DNA of 64,000 nucleotides from Bacteroidota bacterium (GTDB lineage: Bacteria > Bacteroidota > Bacteroidia > 2-12-FULL-35-15), in the NCBI GenBank assembly GCA_017303895.1, contig JAFLBF010000010.1, positions 1 to 64,000 on the forward strand, read 5' to 3'. A model generated the notes under the pieces. The model saw only the letters and a program-made list of their open reading frames with translations. It made no database searches and was not told where the DNA came from. Positions 51,183 through 59,955 of the stretch are shown here, piece after piece. How positions within the stretch are numbered: the first letter of the stretch is position 1; every line of letters begins with the position of its first letter. The position numbers and the translations under genes are program-made.

Positions 51183-51213
51183 AAAAGGTGCTTTTAATGA
51201 AAGCGCCTTTTTT
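51181..51213. terminator. Terminator after the permease operon
   Basis: AAAAAAGGTGCTTT, loop TAAT, GAAAGCGCCTTTTTT, one T-G pair; A- and T-runs allow function in both directions. Confidence 0.8.
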
Positions 51214-51233
51214 ATTTTAAAATGATCAGCATA

Positions 51234-52055
51234 TTATTCCTTCTTCTTTCCAAATGTGTAATGAATCCCCACATTTACGCCCCAACTACTGAATGGGAGG
51301 TAGATCTTTAAAGATTGAGCGGGTTGATTCGGATCGTAACTGGCATTCGAATTATAGCTATCAACAAATTCTGTTTCTGTGCTATGAACAGGTAATGTAG
51401 AAAGCTGATCTTGACTATTAACTAAAAATTTTGTTGTTACATTTTTTTTAGGTGCCCATGCTTGTGAAATAAAATTCACTTCCCCAAACACTGCTAAATT
51501 TTCTGACAAAGAAAGATCAAGTCCAAGATTGCCTTTAAATCCCATTGACATACCGCCTGAAAACTCGCTCGTTTCTTCTGTTTTTACGATGCCCGACCAG
51601 TCGTAGCTATATTGAACCGATTCGTCTATCAACTTACAGCCAGCACCTAATACAAATCCAAGCTTTGTGTATGGACGGAATTTTTCGCCTGTGGTGATCT
51701 TAATAGCAGGAATGATTCGAATCATTCTTCCTTTTAAAGTCTCCACATCTGCAGGTGTATTTGGACTAGATGCATCAGTAAACTCGGTCTTTCCACCCAA
51801 TAAATAGCTGGCATTGATCTCTGCACCAATATTTTTATTGAAATAAAATCCGAAACCGCCCCCAAACTCTAATCCTTTCCCAAAAGAGGATCTAACTGAT
51901 TCCACCACGCCATTATTGTTGTAATTGGCACTAATAGACATGGGAGCTAAAGAAAAACCGTAAGAACTGATCGTATTGACATACAATCCTTGAGCTTTTA
52001 CATTACTCACTGTGATCAAACCGACCGCTAACAATATTGTGTTTATTTTTTTCAT
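51234..52055 (-). CDS. Outer-membrane beta-barrel protein
   Basis: A signal peptide (MKKINTILLAVGLITVSNVKAQ) is followed by barrel-like strands (GLEFGGGFGFYFNKNIGAEINASYLLGG, MIRIIPAIKITTGEKFRPYTKLGFVLGAG, GFKGNLGLDLSLSENLAVFGEVNFISQAW, SSWGVNVGIHYTFG). The OmpA/OprF-like eight-stranded barrel domain (OMP_b-brl) is the best guess. The function is unknown; no OmpA peptidoglycan domain is present. Divergent from mpl. Confidence 0.75.
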   Translation of the reverse strand: MKKINTILLAVGLITVSNVKAQGLYVNTISSYGFSLAPMSISANYNNNGVVESVRSSFGKGLEFGGGFGFYFNKNIGAEINASYLLGGKTEFTDASSPNTPADVETLKGRMIRIIPAIKITTGEKFRPYTKLGFVLGAGCKLIDESVQYSYDWSGIVKTEETSEFSGGMSMGFKGNLGLDLSLSENLAVFGEVNFISQAWAPKKNVTTKFLVNSQDQLSTLPVHSTETEFVDSYNSNASYDPNQPAQSLKIYLPFSSWGVNVGIHYTFGKKKE

Positions 52056-52176
52056 ACCTATATTTTTTTTAGCAAAACTAAAGCATTACTAATAACAAAC
52101 GAGTGTTTAAAAGTTGATTGTTATCATATTCTCCTGCATATAAAGTTTGGCTAAGTTTAGGCTAAATTTAATTCCT

Positions 52177-53538
52177 ATGAATGTACATTTCATTGCTATT
52201 GGCGGATCCGCCATGCACAATATGGCCATTGCCATGCATAAAAAAGGATTTCATGTAACAGGATCGGATGATGAGATCTTTGAACCTTCTAAAACCCGTT
52301 TGGCAAAATTGAACTTGCTTCCTGCAAAAGAAGGCTGGGATGTCAATAATATTCATGAAGGCTTGGATGCTGTGATCCTTGGAATGCACGCCAGGGTCGA
52401 CAATCCCGAATTATTAAAAGCACAGGAATTAGGATTAAAGATCTACTCTTATCCGGAATACATTTACGAGCAAACAAAAGACAAAACAAGGATCGTTGTT
52501 GGAGGAAGTCACGGCAAAACTTCTATCACCGCCATGATCTTGCATGTATTGCATTACAATAAGATCGACTGCGACTACATGGTTGGCGCGCAACTGGAAG
52601 GTTTCGACACCATGGTGAAACTTACCAAAGAAGCAACGATTGCAGTGATTGAAGGTGATGAGTATTTATCTTCACCTATTGACAGAAGACCGAAATTCCA
52701 TTTATATAAACCCTATATCGCCATATTAAGCGGTATTGCCTGGGATCATATCAATGTGTTTCCTACGTTCGAAAATTATGTGGAGCAGTTCAGCATTTTC
52801 GTTGACCTGATCGAAAAGGACGGAGCACTGATCTATTGCGAATTGGATGAACAGGTAAAAAAGGTTTCTGAAAAGGGGAGAGGTGACATAAAAAAATATC
52901 CATATGCCATTCCTGCGCATGTTATCCGGAACGGGACCAGTTATTTAATAACGGACTCCGGGAAAGAAGTTCCATTATTAGTGTTTGGCGATCATAACCT
53001 GATGAATGTGAATGGAGCCCGTATGGTATGCAATCAGGTGGGCATAACAGATGAACAATTCAATGAAGCTATCCAAAGCTTTAAAGGAGCAGCGAAACGT
53101 TTGGAATTGGTTAAGAAAAATGAAAGCACAGCAGTTTACAAAGATTTTGCGCATTCACCATCCAAATTGAAAGCTACGACACAAGCTGTAAAAAAACAGT
53201 TTCCTGATCGTAAACTAATAGCTTGTATGGAATTACACACCTTTAGCAGTTTGAATGAAAATTTCCTGAAAGAATACAATGGATCCATGGCTTTAGCCGA
53301 TGAGGCTTATGTGTATTATAATCCGCATACGATCGAACACAAGAAACTAAAACCGATTACAGAACAACAAGTAAATCAATCATTTGGAGGCAGCAATTTA
53401 AAGATCTACACAAACTCAAAATTATTACTGGAAGATCTGTTGAAACACGATTTTACGAATAAAAATCTATTGATGATGAGCTCCGGTAATTTTGACGGGA
53501 TCGATTTTAAGGAGCTGGGAGAACAGGTTGTAAAATAG
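52177..53538 (+). CDS. mpl: UDP-N-acetylmuramate:L-alanyl-gamma-D-glutamyl-meso-diaminopimelate ligase
   Basis: A Mur ligase that reattaches recycled tripeptide to UDP-MurNAc. The N-terminal Rossmann part opens with MNVHFIAIGGSAMHNMAIAMHKKGFHVTGSD, the ATP loop is VVGGSHGKTSITAMI near 112, and AHSPSKLKATTQAVKKQFPDRKLIACMELHTFSSLN is in the third domain. The recognisable difference from MurC is the Mpl-specific IEGDEYLSSPIDRRPKFHLYKP motif. The ATG at 52177 gives 453 residues; the frame upstream only has a TTG. Confidence 0.92.
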   Translation: MNVHFIAIGGSAMHNMAIAMHKKGFHVTGSDDEIFEPSKTRLAKLNLLPAKEGWDVNNIHEGLDAVILGMHARVDNPELLKAQELGLKIYSYPEYIYEQTKDKTRIVVGGSHGKTSITAMILHVLHYNKIDCDYMVGAQLEGFDTMVKLTKEATIAVIEGDEYLSSPIDRRPKFHLYKPYIAILSGIAWDHINVFPTFENYVEQFSIFVDLIEKDGALIYCELDEQVKKVSEKGRGDIKKYPYAIPAHVIRNGTSYLITDSGKEVPLLVFGDHNLMNVNGARMVCNQVGITDEQFNEAIQSFKGAAKRLELVKKNESTAVYKDFAHSPSKLKATTQAVKKQFPDRKLIACMELHTFSSLNENFLKEYNGSMALADEAYVYYNPHTIEHKKLKPITEQQVNQSFGGSNLKIYTNSKLLLEDLLKHDFTNKNLLMMSSGNFDGIDFKELGEQVVK

Positions 53539-53559
53539 TATTCAGAAGTGTATAAAAAC

Positions 53560-53591
53560 AAAAACACCCATCAGCATCGATGGGTGTTTTT
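53560..53591. terminator. Terminator between mpl and the cold-shock gene
   Basis: AAAAACACCCATC, loop AGCATC, GATGGGTGTTTTT between convergent genes. Confidence 0.9.
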
Positions 53592-53610
53592 GTTTAAAAA
53601 GAAAATTATA

Positions 53611-53799
53611 TTAAGCTTTTTTTACGTTTACCGCATTTAAACCTTTTCTTCCTTCAGTTACTTCGAAAGTAACTGTGTCGTTTTCTTTTACTTTTTCAGT
53701 CAAACCTGTTGCATGAACAAAAATTTCTTGACCTGATTCATCTTTAATGAAACCGAAACCTTTGGTCTCATTGAAAAATTTTACTGTACCTGTTTTCAT
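53611..53799 (-). CDS. Cold-shock domain protein (CspA family)
   Basis: A 62-residue single-domain nucleic-acid chaperone. RNP1 KGFGFIKDE (about 13-21) and RNP2 EIFVHAT (about 25-31) are intact. It is a little shorter than CspA (70 residues), as in many Bacteroidota. A -7 box (53830-53837) predicts a short leader of only about 25 bases, so the long CspA-type thermosensor leader seems to be absent unless an earlier promoter exists. Confidence 0.95.
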   Translation of the reverse strand: MKTGTVKFFNETKGFGFIKDESGQEIFVHATGLTEKVKENDTVTFEVTEGRKGLNAVNVKKA

Positions 53800-54332
53800 T
53801 GTAATTTTTAAAAATTGTTATTAATTCTACAAATGTAAAACATATTCTTTTTAATTCCTAATAATTATTTTTTTGTCGATTTTATACCTTTGAACATCGA
53901 TGCAAATATGTTATTAAACGATTATGACAAGGGTTATTAACAGGATTGTTAAATCAGACACAATGCTCATAATTAATAATAACCTAAAAATCAACTAGTT
54001 AATAATCAATGCGTAAGATTATTGGGGAACAATTTTATTTAAACTTTTGATCTAATAATTAATGATTAGGCACAATTCTTGACAATAAGAATAATTATTT
54101 ACCGTTGTTTTAATTTATATTAATTCTAAATAGCACAAAAAAACCATTAAAAACTCTTGATTTTATTGATTTTTTTGATTAATTTAGTTCAGTAATTAGA
54201 ACTTTTTGTTATTAAATATAATATTTTTTTTTGTTCAGCTATTGACTTTTTCAATAATATTACGGAGCAAAATAAAAAACCAGCAGCAAATTGTTTAATT
54301 ATTATTATATTTGCGACCCAAAAAAACACACT
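53800..54332. other. 533-bp AT-rich intergenic region, no gene
   Basis: Very AT-rich. On the minus strand CAAATGTA (53830-53837, i.e. TACATTTG) is a likely -7 box for the cold-shock gene. On the plus strand TACCTTTG (53885-53892) and TATATTTG (54306-54313) match the -7 consensus; the second lies 20 bases before the ATG at 54333 and probably serves that operon. Neither has a good -33 TTG. Between 53893 and 54300 I see no open frame, strong hairpin or repeat; a small RNA from the 53885 box cannot be excluded. Confidence 0.5.
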
Positions 54333-54566
54333 ATGAGTAAGCCAAAGTTATTATTTACAGAGAAAGCATTGCCTTTAATATTAGAGGCATTTGGAAAATC
54401 AATTAACGAAGAGGGAATTATTGTTGATTCGAATGGCGAGCCTGTCTTAACTACTGATGGTGAATGTATTGAAGCATCCAAATTTGGAGGAATAAAAAAA
54501 GGCTCTGAAATTTTTATCAAAGACGATTTATACTCTATAATGAATCTCTCCGAAGGAAAAATTTAA
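54333..54566 (+). CDS. Hypothetical protein, first gene of an unknown two-gene operon
   Basis: A 77-residue cytoplasmic protein from the ATG at 54333 (MSKPKLLFTEKALPLILEAFG). The 14 codons upstream in frame overlap the promoter box, so the later start is preferred. The middle part (GIIVDSNGEPVLTTDGECIEASKFGGIKKGSEIFIKDD) looks beta-rich, with an SH3-like or barrel rhythm. No family is recognised. Four bases separate it from the next gene; the pair ends at a terminator and is probably a functional unit. Confidence 0.6.
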   Translation: MSKPKLLFTEKALPLILEAFGKSINEEGIIVDSNGEPVLTTDGECIEASKFGGIKKGSEIFIKDDLYSIMNLSEGKI

Positions 54567-54570
54567 GTTT

Positions 54571-55440
54571 ATGAATTTTAAAAGTAGGGCTAAAAAGGTT
54601 CGAAAAGTTATCGATCCTATTACGGAGATAATGTCTCATGCCAAAAAGCCTGGTGTTACTATCATCATAGATCCTGATGAATCGACATCTACTTCTAAAA
54701 GCGGCAGTGCATATTCATACGATAGCAAGTCGAAAATTTTGACTATAAATGCTAGCTCTCCTTTATTTTCAGATGAGCACAATAGGCAGTTTTTATTAGA
54801 AATTATTAGATCTTCTTTTGATGCCGGAGGACTTATTTTCAAATCAGAGAAAAGTGATTTGTTAAAAGAGTATAGCTCTTATTACAAGAAAAATCTAAAT
54901 GAGGACATTTTAAATGTATTCAGAAAAATAATTTCACATGCAGATTATGAGGCATTGAAAATGTCTTTTTTTGTAAGAGAAGAGTCAAAAAAGGGAAGAC
55001 CTATTCACTCACTTAGAAATGATATCAAGGACAAATTTGGCGATAGAGGACTTAATATAGCCAATCTGTGTACAGCAGGATATTTTGAATCCGAGCTCCA
55101 TGAGATATACAAGAGAGATACAGTTAATATAGAAGAGTTCAAGAGATATTATGATTTAGTTGTTACTCAAAAAGCAAGAGCTCTGTTTGTACATAGCAAT
55201 ATGACTCCTAATGAAGTAATGAGTCAAGTCATAAAAATGGTTGAGAAAGCAAGAAAATACCACATAGATGACTTTAGGATACATGGCATTGGGCAAAGTA
55301 ATATTGATACAATAACAAAAGCTATTAAACTTTTAGAGGAGGAGTCAGAGGATTTCCAAGAGGGCTTGTTCACAATTGATCTCACTTCAAAAGAACCGTA
55401 CTCGATAGTTTATACTGTTAAAATTGAAAAGGAAGACTAA
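54571..55440 (+). CDS. Hypothetical protein, second gene of the unknown operon
   Basis: A 289-residue soluble protein. The first ~90 residues are rich in Lys and Ser (VTIIIDPDESTSTSKSGSAYSYDSKSKILTINASSPLF looks like two strands around a Ser-rich turn). Residues about 95-230 are helical and charged (NEDILNVFRKIISHADYEALKMSFFVREESKKGRPIHSLRNDIKDKFGDRGLNIANLC), and 230-289 end in FTIDLTSKEPYSIVYTVKIEKED. The middle could include a helix-turn-helix, but that is a guess. No signal peptide or membrane segment. It is more AT-rich than the housekeeping genes around it, which suggests recent acquisition. Confidence 0.55.
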   Translation: MNFKSRAKKVRKVIDPITEIMSHAKKPGVTIIIDPDESTSTSKSGSAYSYDSKSKILTINASSPLFSDEHNRQFLLEIIRSSFDAGGLIFKSEKSDLLKEYSSYYKKNLNEDILNVFRKIISHADYEALKMSFFVREESKKGRPIHSLRNDIKDKFGDRGLNIANLCTAGYFESELHEIYKRDTVNIEEFKRYYDLVVTQKARALFVHSNMTPNEVMSQVIKMVEKARKYHIDDFRIHGIGQSNIDTITKAIKLLEEESEDFQEGLFTIDLTSKEPYSIVYTVKIEKED

Positions 55441-55457
55441 AAATTGTCTTCCTTTTT
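55427..55457 (+). terminator. Terminator of the unknown operon
   Basis: AAAAGGAAGAC, loop TAAAAATT, GTCTTCCTTTTT; the stop codon of the gene is in the loop. Confidence 0.8.
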
Positions 55458-55730
55458 AATTTCCATCTTTTTCAATCAGTTACAAATTTTGGAGCAAGTT
55501 CAAAAACAAATTTGCTCAGGAAACACAACAGCAGCAAGCCGTTAAACTTTGATCGATACAAATGTATATTTTATTGGCAAACACTCAAAGTATAATTACT
55601 TAAAAATCAAGCACTTACATTTTTACAGCGTGCTAATTTTTGCATATAATAAATATTATGTTAAATTGTAAAGTTATTGATTATTAATTATATATGCAAA
55701 TTCTTATCTCTTTCACATCACTTATTCATA

Positions 55731-55760
55731 AAAAAAACGGGATACATTTCTGTACCCCGT
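55731..55760 (-). terminator. Terminator after the TPR protein gene
   Basis: ACGGGATACA, loop TTTC, TGTACCCCGT with one mismatch and a U-run on the minus strand. The 270 bases between this and 55458 are AT-rich; only a weak stem GAGCAAGTT/AATTTGCTC (about 55492-55527) is visible. Confidence 0.75.
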
Positions 55761-55787
55761 CTCTAATGAAAACTAAACTGGAAGCGT

Positions 55788-57038
55788 CTAGTTTTTCAAT
55801 TTCTCATTGATAGCTTTTAACTTATCCAATTGCTGTGTTCTGCTATAGATCTGTTTCAAAGCATACATTGTATTCTTGTCTGTTGGATTTACTTCCAATG
55901 CTTTTTCCAATACCGGCATGGCATTGTTAAATGCTGTGGCTGCTTTCGCTAGTTCTGCATCATATTTCTTTTGATCTGTGATCTTGTCAGCCATTTTTGA
56001 AATCGCTACACCCTGGTTGTTATACAAAGCACCTAAGTTGTACAAAGCATCAAAATAATCCGCTTTGATCTCAACCGCTTTTTTATAATCAGCTTCTGCT
56101 GAAGCGATCAATTCTGTATAATTTTTTGGCTTGTCTAATTCCTTACCTGTAGCATCTTTCGGATTCGCTAAATTATCGTAGATGTTTCCTCTTACCAAGT
56201 ATAAGTTAGCGTCAGCCGGTTTTGCAGCAATGGCTTGTGTTAAATTGGTCAATGCTGCAGTACTTTGGTTGGTCTTTAAATAATAGTTGGTTTCAGAGAT
56301 CAATAAATTGATGTCGTTCGGATAAGCTGCTCTTCCTTTTTTCAATACATCCATACCTCCTGTTGTGTCTTTCGACATTAAATAAGCATTCATTAATGAA
56401 GAATAAGTATTTCCTTTTCCTTGCTTATTGTCAACCATTTTTTGATAATAGGTCTTCGCTTTATCAAAATTAGAAGCTCTCTCCGCTGTTACCGCACAGT
56501 TATAAAGCAAGTTGGTATCTTTCATTTCACCAACCGTATAAGCCATTTCAAATGAGGTTAAAGCGTCAGCGAATTTTTTTCCATTATAATCATAAGAACC
56601 TTTGTTGCTGAAATAAGCGGCTGATTTAGCAATTCCATTCGCGATCTCACCGGTATAATTTCCTTTAGCATCCAATGTTTTTGCTTTTGCATACGCTTGA
56701 TAAGCTGATGTTAACTCATTTGCCGATACAGCTTGGTAACCTGCAGCTTGTTTTTTGTTTGGATCGGTTTCAGTCGATTTTTCAGTCGCTAAACGCAAGT
56801 TATTCTCGAAAATAGCCATGTACACCTGACCTCTGTACACTTGTGTCTTTGCATTGTCCTTGGTATCAGGATGCTCCGAAGCTAAGTCGATCGCTTCTTT
56901 TGCTTTGTTCAATGATTCAACATCTTTGCTGCTGTTAAAATCTTGCATGTAACGGTAAGCAGTTACCACTTTTGCACTTTGAGCATTCGCATTTACTGCA
57001 AAAATGGATGCTAATGCTAATACACCTATTCTTTTCAT
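55788..57038 (-). CDS. Exported tetratricopeptide-repeat protein
   Basis: A signal peptide (MKRIGVLALASIFAVNANAQ) is followed by about 395 residues of helical repeats; TPR-like pairs are clear at about 110-230 (AYQAYAKAKTLDAKGNY, ALTSFEMAYTVGEMKDTNLLYNCAVTAERASNFDKAKTYYQKMVDN) and 245-400 (AALTNLTQAIAAKPADANLYLVRGNIYDNL, AEADYKKAVEIKADYFDALYNLGALYNNQG). A periplasmic scaffold role is likely; the partner is unknown. It follows gyrA by 24 bases and is probably cotranscribed. Confidence 0.85.
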   Translation of the reverse strand: MKRIGVLALASIFAVNANAQSAKVVTAYRYMQDFNSSKDVESLNKAKEAIDLASEHPDTKDNAKTQVYRGQVYMAIFENNLRLATEKSTETDPNKKQAAGYQAVSANELTSAYQAYAKAKTLDAKGNYTGEIANGIAKSAAYFSNKGSYDYNGKKFADALTSFEMAYTVGEMKDTNLLYNCAVTAERASNFDKAKTYYQKMVDNKQGKGNTYSSLMNAYLMSKDTTGGMDVLKKGRAAYPNDINLLISETNYYLKTNQSTAALTNLTQAIAAKPADANLYLVRGNIYDNLANPKDATGKELDKPKNYTELIASAEADYKKAVEIKADYFDALYNLGALYNNQGVAISKMADKITDQKKYDAELAKAATAFNNAMPVLEKALEVNPTDKNTMYALKQIYSRTQQLDKLKAINEKLKN

Positions 57039-57062
57039 AGTTTTTATTTTTTCTATTTAAAA

Positions 57063-59630
57063 TTAATTCGATTCGTTATTATCAACTTCCTTGCCATCAT
57101 TACTTTCTGTGTTATCAGACGCATTGTTGGCATCATTTCCATATTCAGTTGATGCGTTTTCTGCTCCTTCTACATTTTCTACTTCTTCATCAATATCCAC
57201 CTTTGTTACGGCAGCAATATCATCGCCTTCTTTCAAGTTGATCAAACGAACACCTTGTGTTGCTCTTCCGATCACTCGTAAATCAGCTACCGATAAACGG
57301 ATAATGATACCCGATTTATTAATGATCATTAAGTCATTCTTATCGGTTACATCTTTAATTGCGATCAAATTACCTGTCTTATCAGTAATGTTGATGGTCT
57401 TCACACCTTTACCACCACGGTTTGTTACACGGTATTCTTCAATATCGGAACGTTTACCGTATCCTTTTTCAGAAACTACCATCACATTGGTTTGTGGATC
57501 AGCAATAGCGATCATACCTACCACTTCATTGTCTTTGCTGTCAGAAATGTTGATACCTCTTACTCCGGAAGCATTTCTTCCCATCGGACGAACGGTTGAT
57601 TCATTGAAACGAACCACTTTTCCTTCTTTTGAAGCCAGCATGATCTCGTTGGTTCCATTGGTCAATAATGCTTCTAACAACGTATCTCCATCACGAACAG
57701 TGATCGCGTTGATACCGCTTTGACGTGGACGGGAATATGCTTCTAATGTTGTTTTCTTGATGATACCATTCTTCGTACACATAATAATGAAGTTATTATT
57801 GATGTACTCTTCATCGTTCAGATTCTTCACATTGATGAATGCTTTCACCTTATCATCACTTGGAATATTGATCAAGTTTTGGATTGCGCGGCCTTTTGAT
57901 TGACGGTTTCCTTCCGGCACCTCAAATGCTCTCATCCAGAAACAACGACCTTGCTCGGTGAACAACAATAAATAGTTATGTGTAGAAGCTGTGAACAAAT
58001 GCTCGATAAAGTCTTCATCACGTGTGGTACTTCCTTTTGCACCTTTTCCGCCTCTTGCCTGTGTTCTGTATTCTGTTAATGGTGTACGTTTGATGTATCC
58101 CATGTGAGAGATGGTGATCACCACTTCTTCATCAGCGATCATATCTTCCATTCTGAAATCACCAGCTGCATAAACGATCTCTGATTTACGCTCATCACCA
58201 TATTTCTCTTTGATCTCCAACAATTCGTCTTTGATCACTTTCATTCGCATTCCTTCATCATTCAATAATGAACGCAAGTAATCGATCAACTTCATTAACT
58301 CATCGTATTCTGCTTTGATCTTATCACGCTCCAGTCCTGTCAATACACGTAAACGCATTTCCAGGATCGCTTTTGCCTGCAATTCGCTTAATCCGAAATT
58401 GCTCATCAAGCCATCTTGTGCATCTTGTGGTGTTGCTGATTCACGGATCAATTTGATCACTTCATCCAAATGATCCAAAGCGATCAAATATCCTTGCAAG
58501 ATGTGTGCACGCTTCTCTGCTTGTGCTAATTCATATTTTGTTCTGCGAACAACAACATCATGACGGTGATCCACAAAGTGAACGATCATGTCTCTCAAGT
58601 TCAACATCATTGGGCGACCGCCTACTAAAGCAATGTTGTTTACGCTGAAAGATGTTTGTAATTCGGTGTATTTATAAAGATTATTCAATACCACATTGGT
58701 GATCGCATCACGTTTGATCTCATACACAATGCGCATACCATCTCTATCCGACTCATCGCGGATATCAGAGATCCCTTCGATCTTTTTATCATTTACCAAT
58801 TCCGCTGTTTTGCGGATCATCTCAGCTTTGTTGATCTGATATGGGATAGCGTTCACAATGATACGCTCTCTTCCACCATCTGTTACTTCTACATTGGTGC
58901 TGGCACGCATCACGATACGGCCTCTTCCTGTTTCAAATGCTTCTTTTACTCCTTCATATCCGTAAATGATACCACCTGTCGGGAAGTCAGGTGCCTTCAC
59001 ATATTGCATCAATCCAGCCACATCGATCTCACGGTTGTCGATATAAGCCACTGTAGCATTTACGATCTCCGTTAAATTGTGCGGAGGCATATTGGTAGCC
59101 ATACCCACGGCAATACCGCTGGCACCATTGATCAATAAGTTAGGGATGCGTGTTGGTAATACAGTTGGCTCTTCCAAAGAATCGTCAAAGTTCGGACGGA
59201 AATCAACCGTATCTTTTTCGATATCTGCCAACATTTCTTCTGCGATCTTTTTCAAACGCGCTTCGGTATAACGCATCGCAGCCGGACTATCACCATCGAT
59301 AGAACCGTAGTTACCTTGTCCGTCAACCAAAGGATAACGCAAGCTCCAATCCTGCGCCATACGCACCATGGTGTCATACACCGATGAGTCACCATGCGGG
59401 TGATACTTACCCAATACCTCCCCTACGATACGGGCAGATTTTTTATAGGGACGGTTGGAAAGAACGCCTAAGTCCAACATACCATACAATACCCTGCGGT
59501 GTACAGGCTTTAAACCATCTCTCACATCCGGTAAAGCACGTGACACGATAACCGACATCGAATAATCGATGTAGGCCGATTTCATTTCTTCTTCAATGTT
59601 GATCTGAATGATTTTTTCTCCGTCTGCCAT
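57063..59630 (-). CDS. gyrA: DNA gyrase subunit A
   Basis: The native GyrA, 855 residues. The cleavage Tyr is in [10 protein letters not shown] near 122. In the quinolone-resistance region ([19 protein letters not shown]) the positions equivalent to E. coli Ser83 and Asp87 are Ser and Asp, the sensitive state. The C-terminal propeller contains [13 protein letters not shown], the GyrA-box equivalent, and later [12 protein letters not shown]. The protein ends in a ~45-residue acidic Asn/Asp/Glu tail ([20 protein letters not shown]). A fragment of another organism's gyrA lies at the left edge of the window. Confidence 0.97.
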   Translation of the reverse strand: MADGEKIIQINIEEEMKSAYIDYSMSVIVSRALPDVRDGLKPVHRRVLYGMLDLGVLSNRPYKKSARIVGEVLGKYHPHGDSSVYDTMVRMAQDWSLRYPLVDGQGNYGSIDGDSPAAMRYTEARLKKIAEEMLADIEKDTVDFRPNFDDSLEEPTVLPTRIPNLLINGASGIAVGMATNMPPHNLTEIVNATVAYIDNREIDVAGLMQYVKAPDFPTGGIIYGYEGVKEAFETGRGRIVMRASTNVEVTDGGRERIIVNAIPYQINKAEMIRKTAELVNDKKIEGISDIRDESDRDGMRIVYEIKRDAITNVVLNNLYKYTELQTSFSVNNIALVGGRPMMLNLRDMIVHFVDHRHDVVVRRTKYELAQAEKRAHILQGYLIALDHLDEVIKLIRESATPQDAQDGLMSNFGLSELQAKAILEMRLRVLTGLERDKIKAEYDELMKLIDYLRSLLNDEGMRMKVIKDELLEIKEKYGDERKSEIVYAAGDFRMEDMIADEEVVITISHMGYIKRTPLTEYRTQARGGKGAKGSTTRDEDFIEHLFTASTHNYLLLFTEQGRCFWMRAFEVPEGNRQSKGRAIQNLINIPSDDKVKAFINVKNLNDEEYINNNFIIMCTKNGIIKKTTLEAYSRPRQSGINAITVRDGDTLLEALLTNGTNEIMLASKEGKVVRFNESTVRPMGRNASGVRGINISDSKDNEVVGMIAIADPQTNVMVVSEKGYGKRSDIEEYRVTNRGGKGVKTINITDKTGNLIAIKDVTDKNDLMIINKSGIIIRLSVADLRVIGRATQGVRLINLKEGDDIAAVTKVDIDEEVENVEGAENASTEYGNDANNASDNTESNDGKEVDNNESN

Positions 59631-59865
59631 AATTTCTTTTTAGCTTGGTTTTAAATATCTGTTTTTACTGTTTTTTAAGAATTATTGTCATAAAATTTCT
59701 TTAGCACAATTATTGATTTGGCATAGTAAATTTTAGGAGTTCGAAAATACTTATTTGGGCAGAGATAAAGCCTTTTTTGAGCATCAAATTATCAACATAT
59801 TAACAGTTTTTTTGTTGATAAAAATAAAGCCCCAACAGTGCTTTCTAATAAACCGAGAAGTACTT

Positions 59866-59895
59866 TTGAATAATTAGTGAAAAGCCCTATTTTTG
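59866..59895 (+). promoter_or_regulatory. Promoter of clpC
   Basis: TTG (59866-59868), 19 bases, TATTTTTG (59888-59895): full consensus. The -7 box lies in the loop side of a small hairpin (AGCCCTAT/ATAGGGTT, 59883-59903). The ATG is 60 bases on. The rest of 59631-59865 (gyrA upstream) shows no gene and no clear gyrA promoter. Confidence 0.8.
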
Positions 59896-59955
59896 ATAGG
59901 GTTTGTAACTATAAAAGTTTTGAAACGTTTTAATCATAACTAATACACGCATTCT

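Noticed and set aside
57063-59630. Left-edge gyrA fragment as a second native gyrase or ParC gene
   Set aside because: Its composition and wording are proteobacterial, it is only ~100 bases long, and it is fused out of frame; the native gyrA is complete here.
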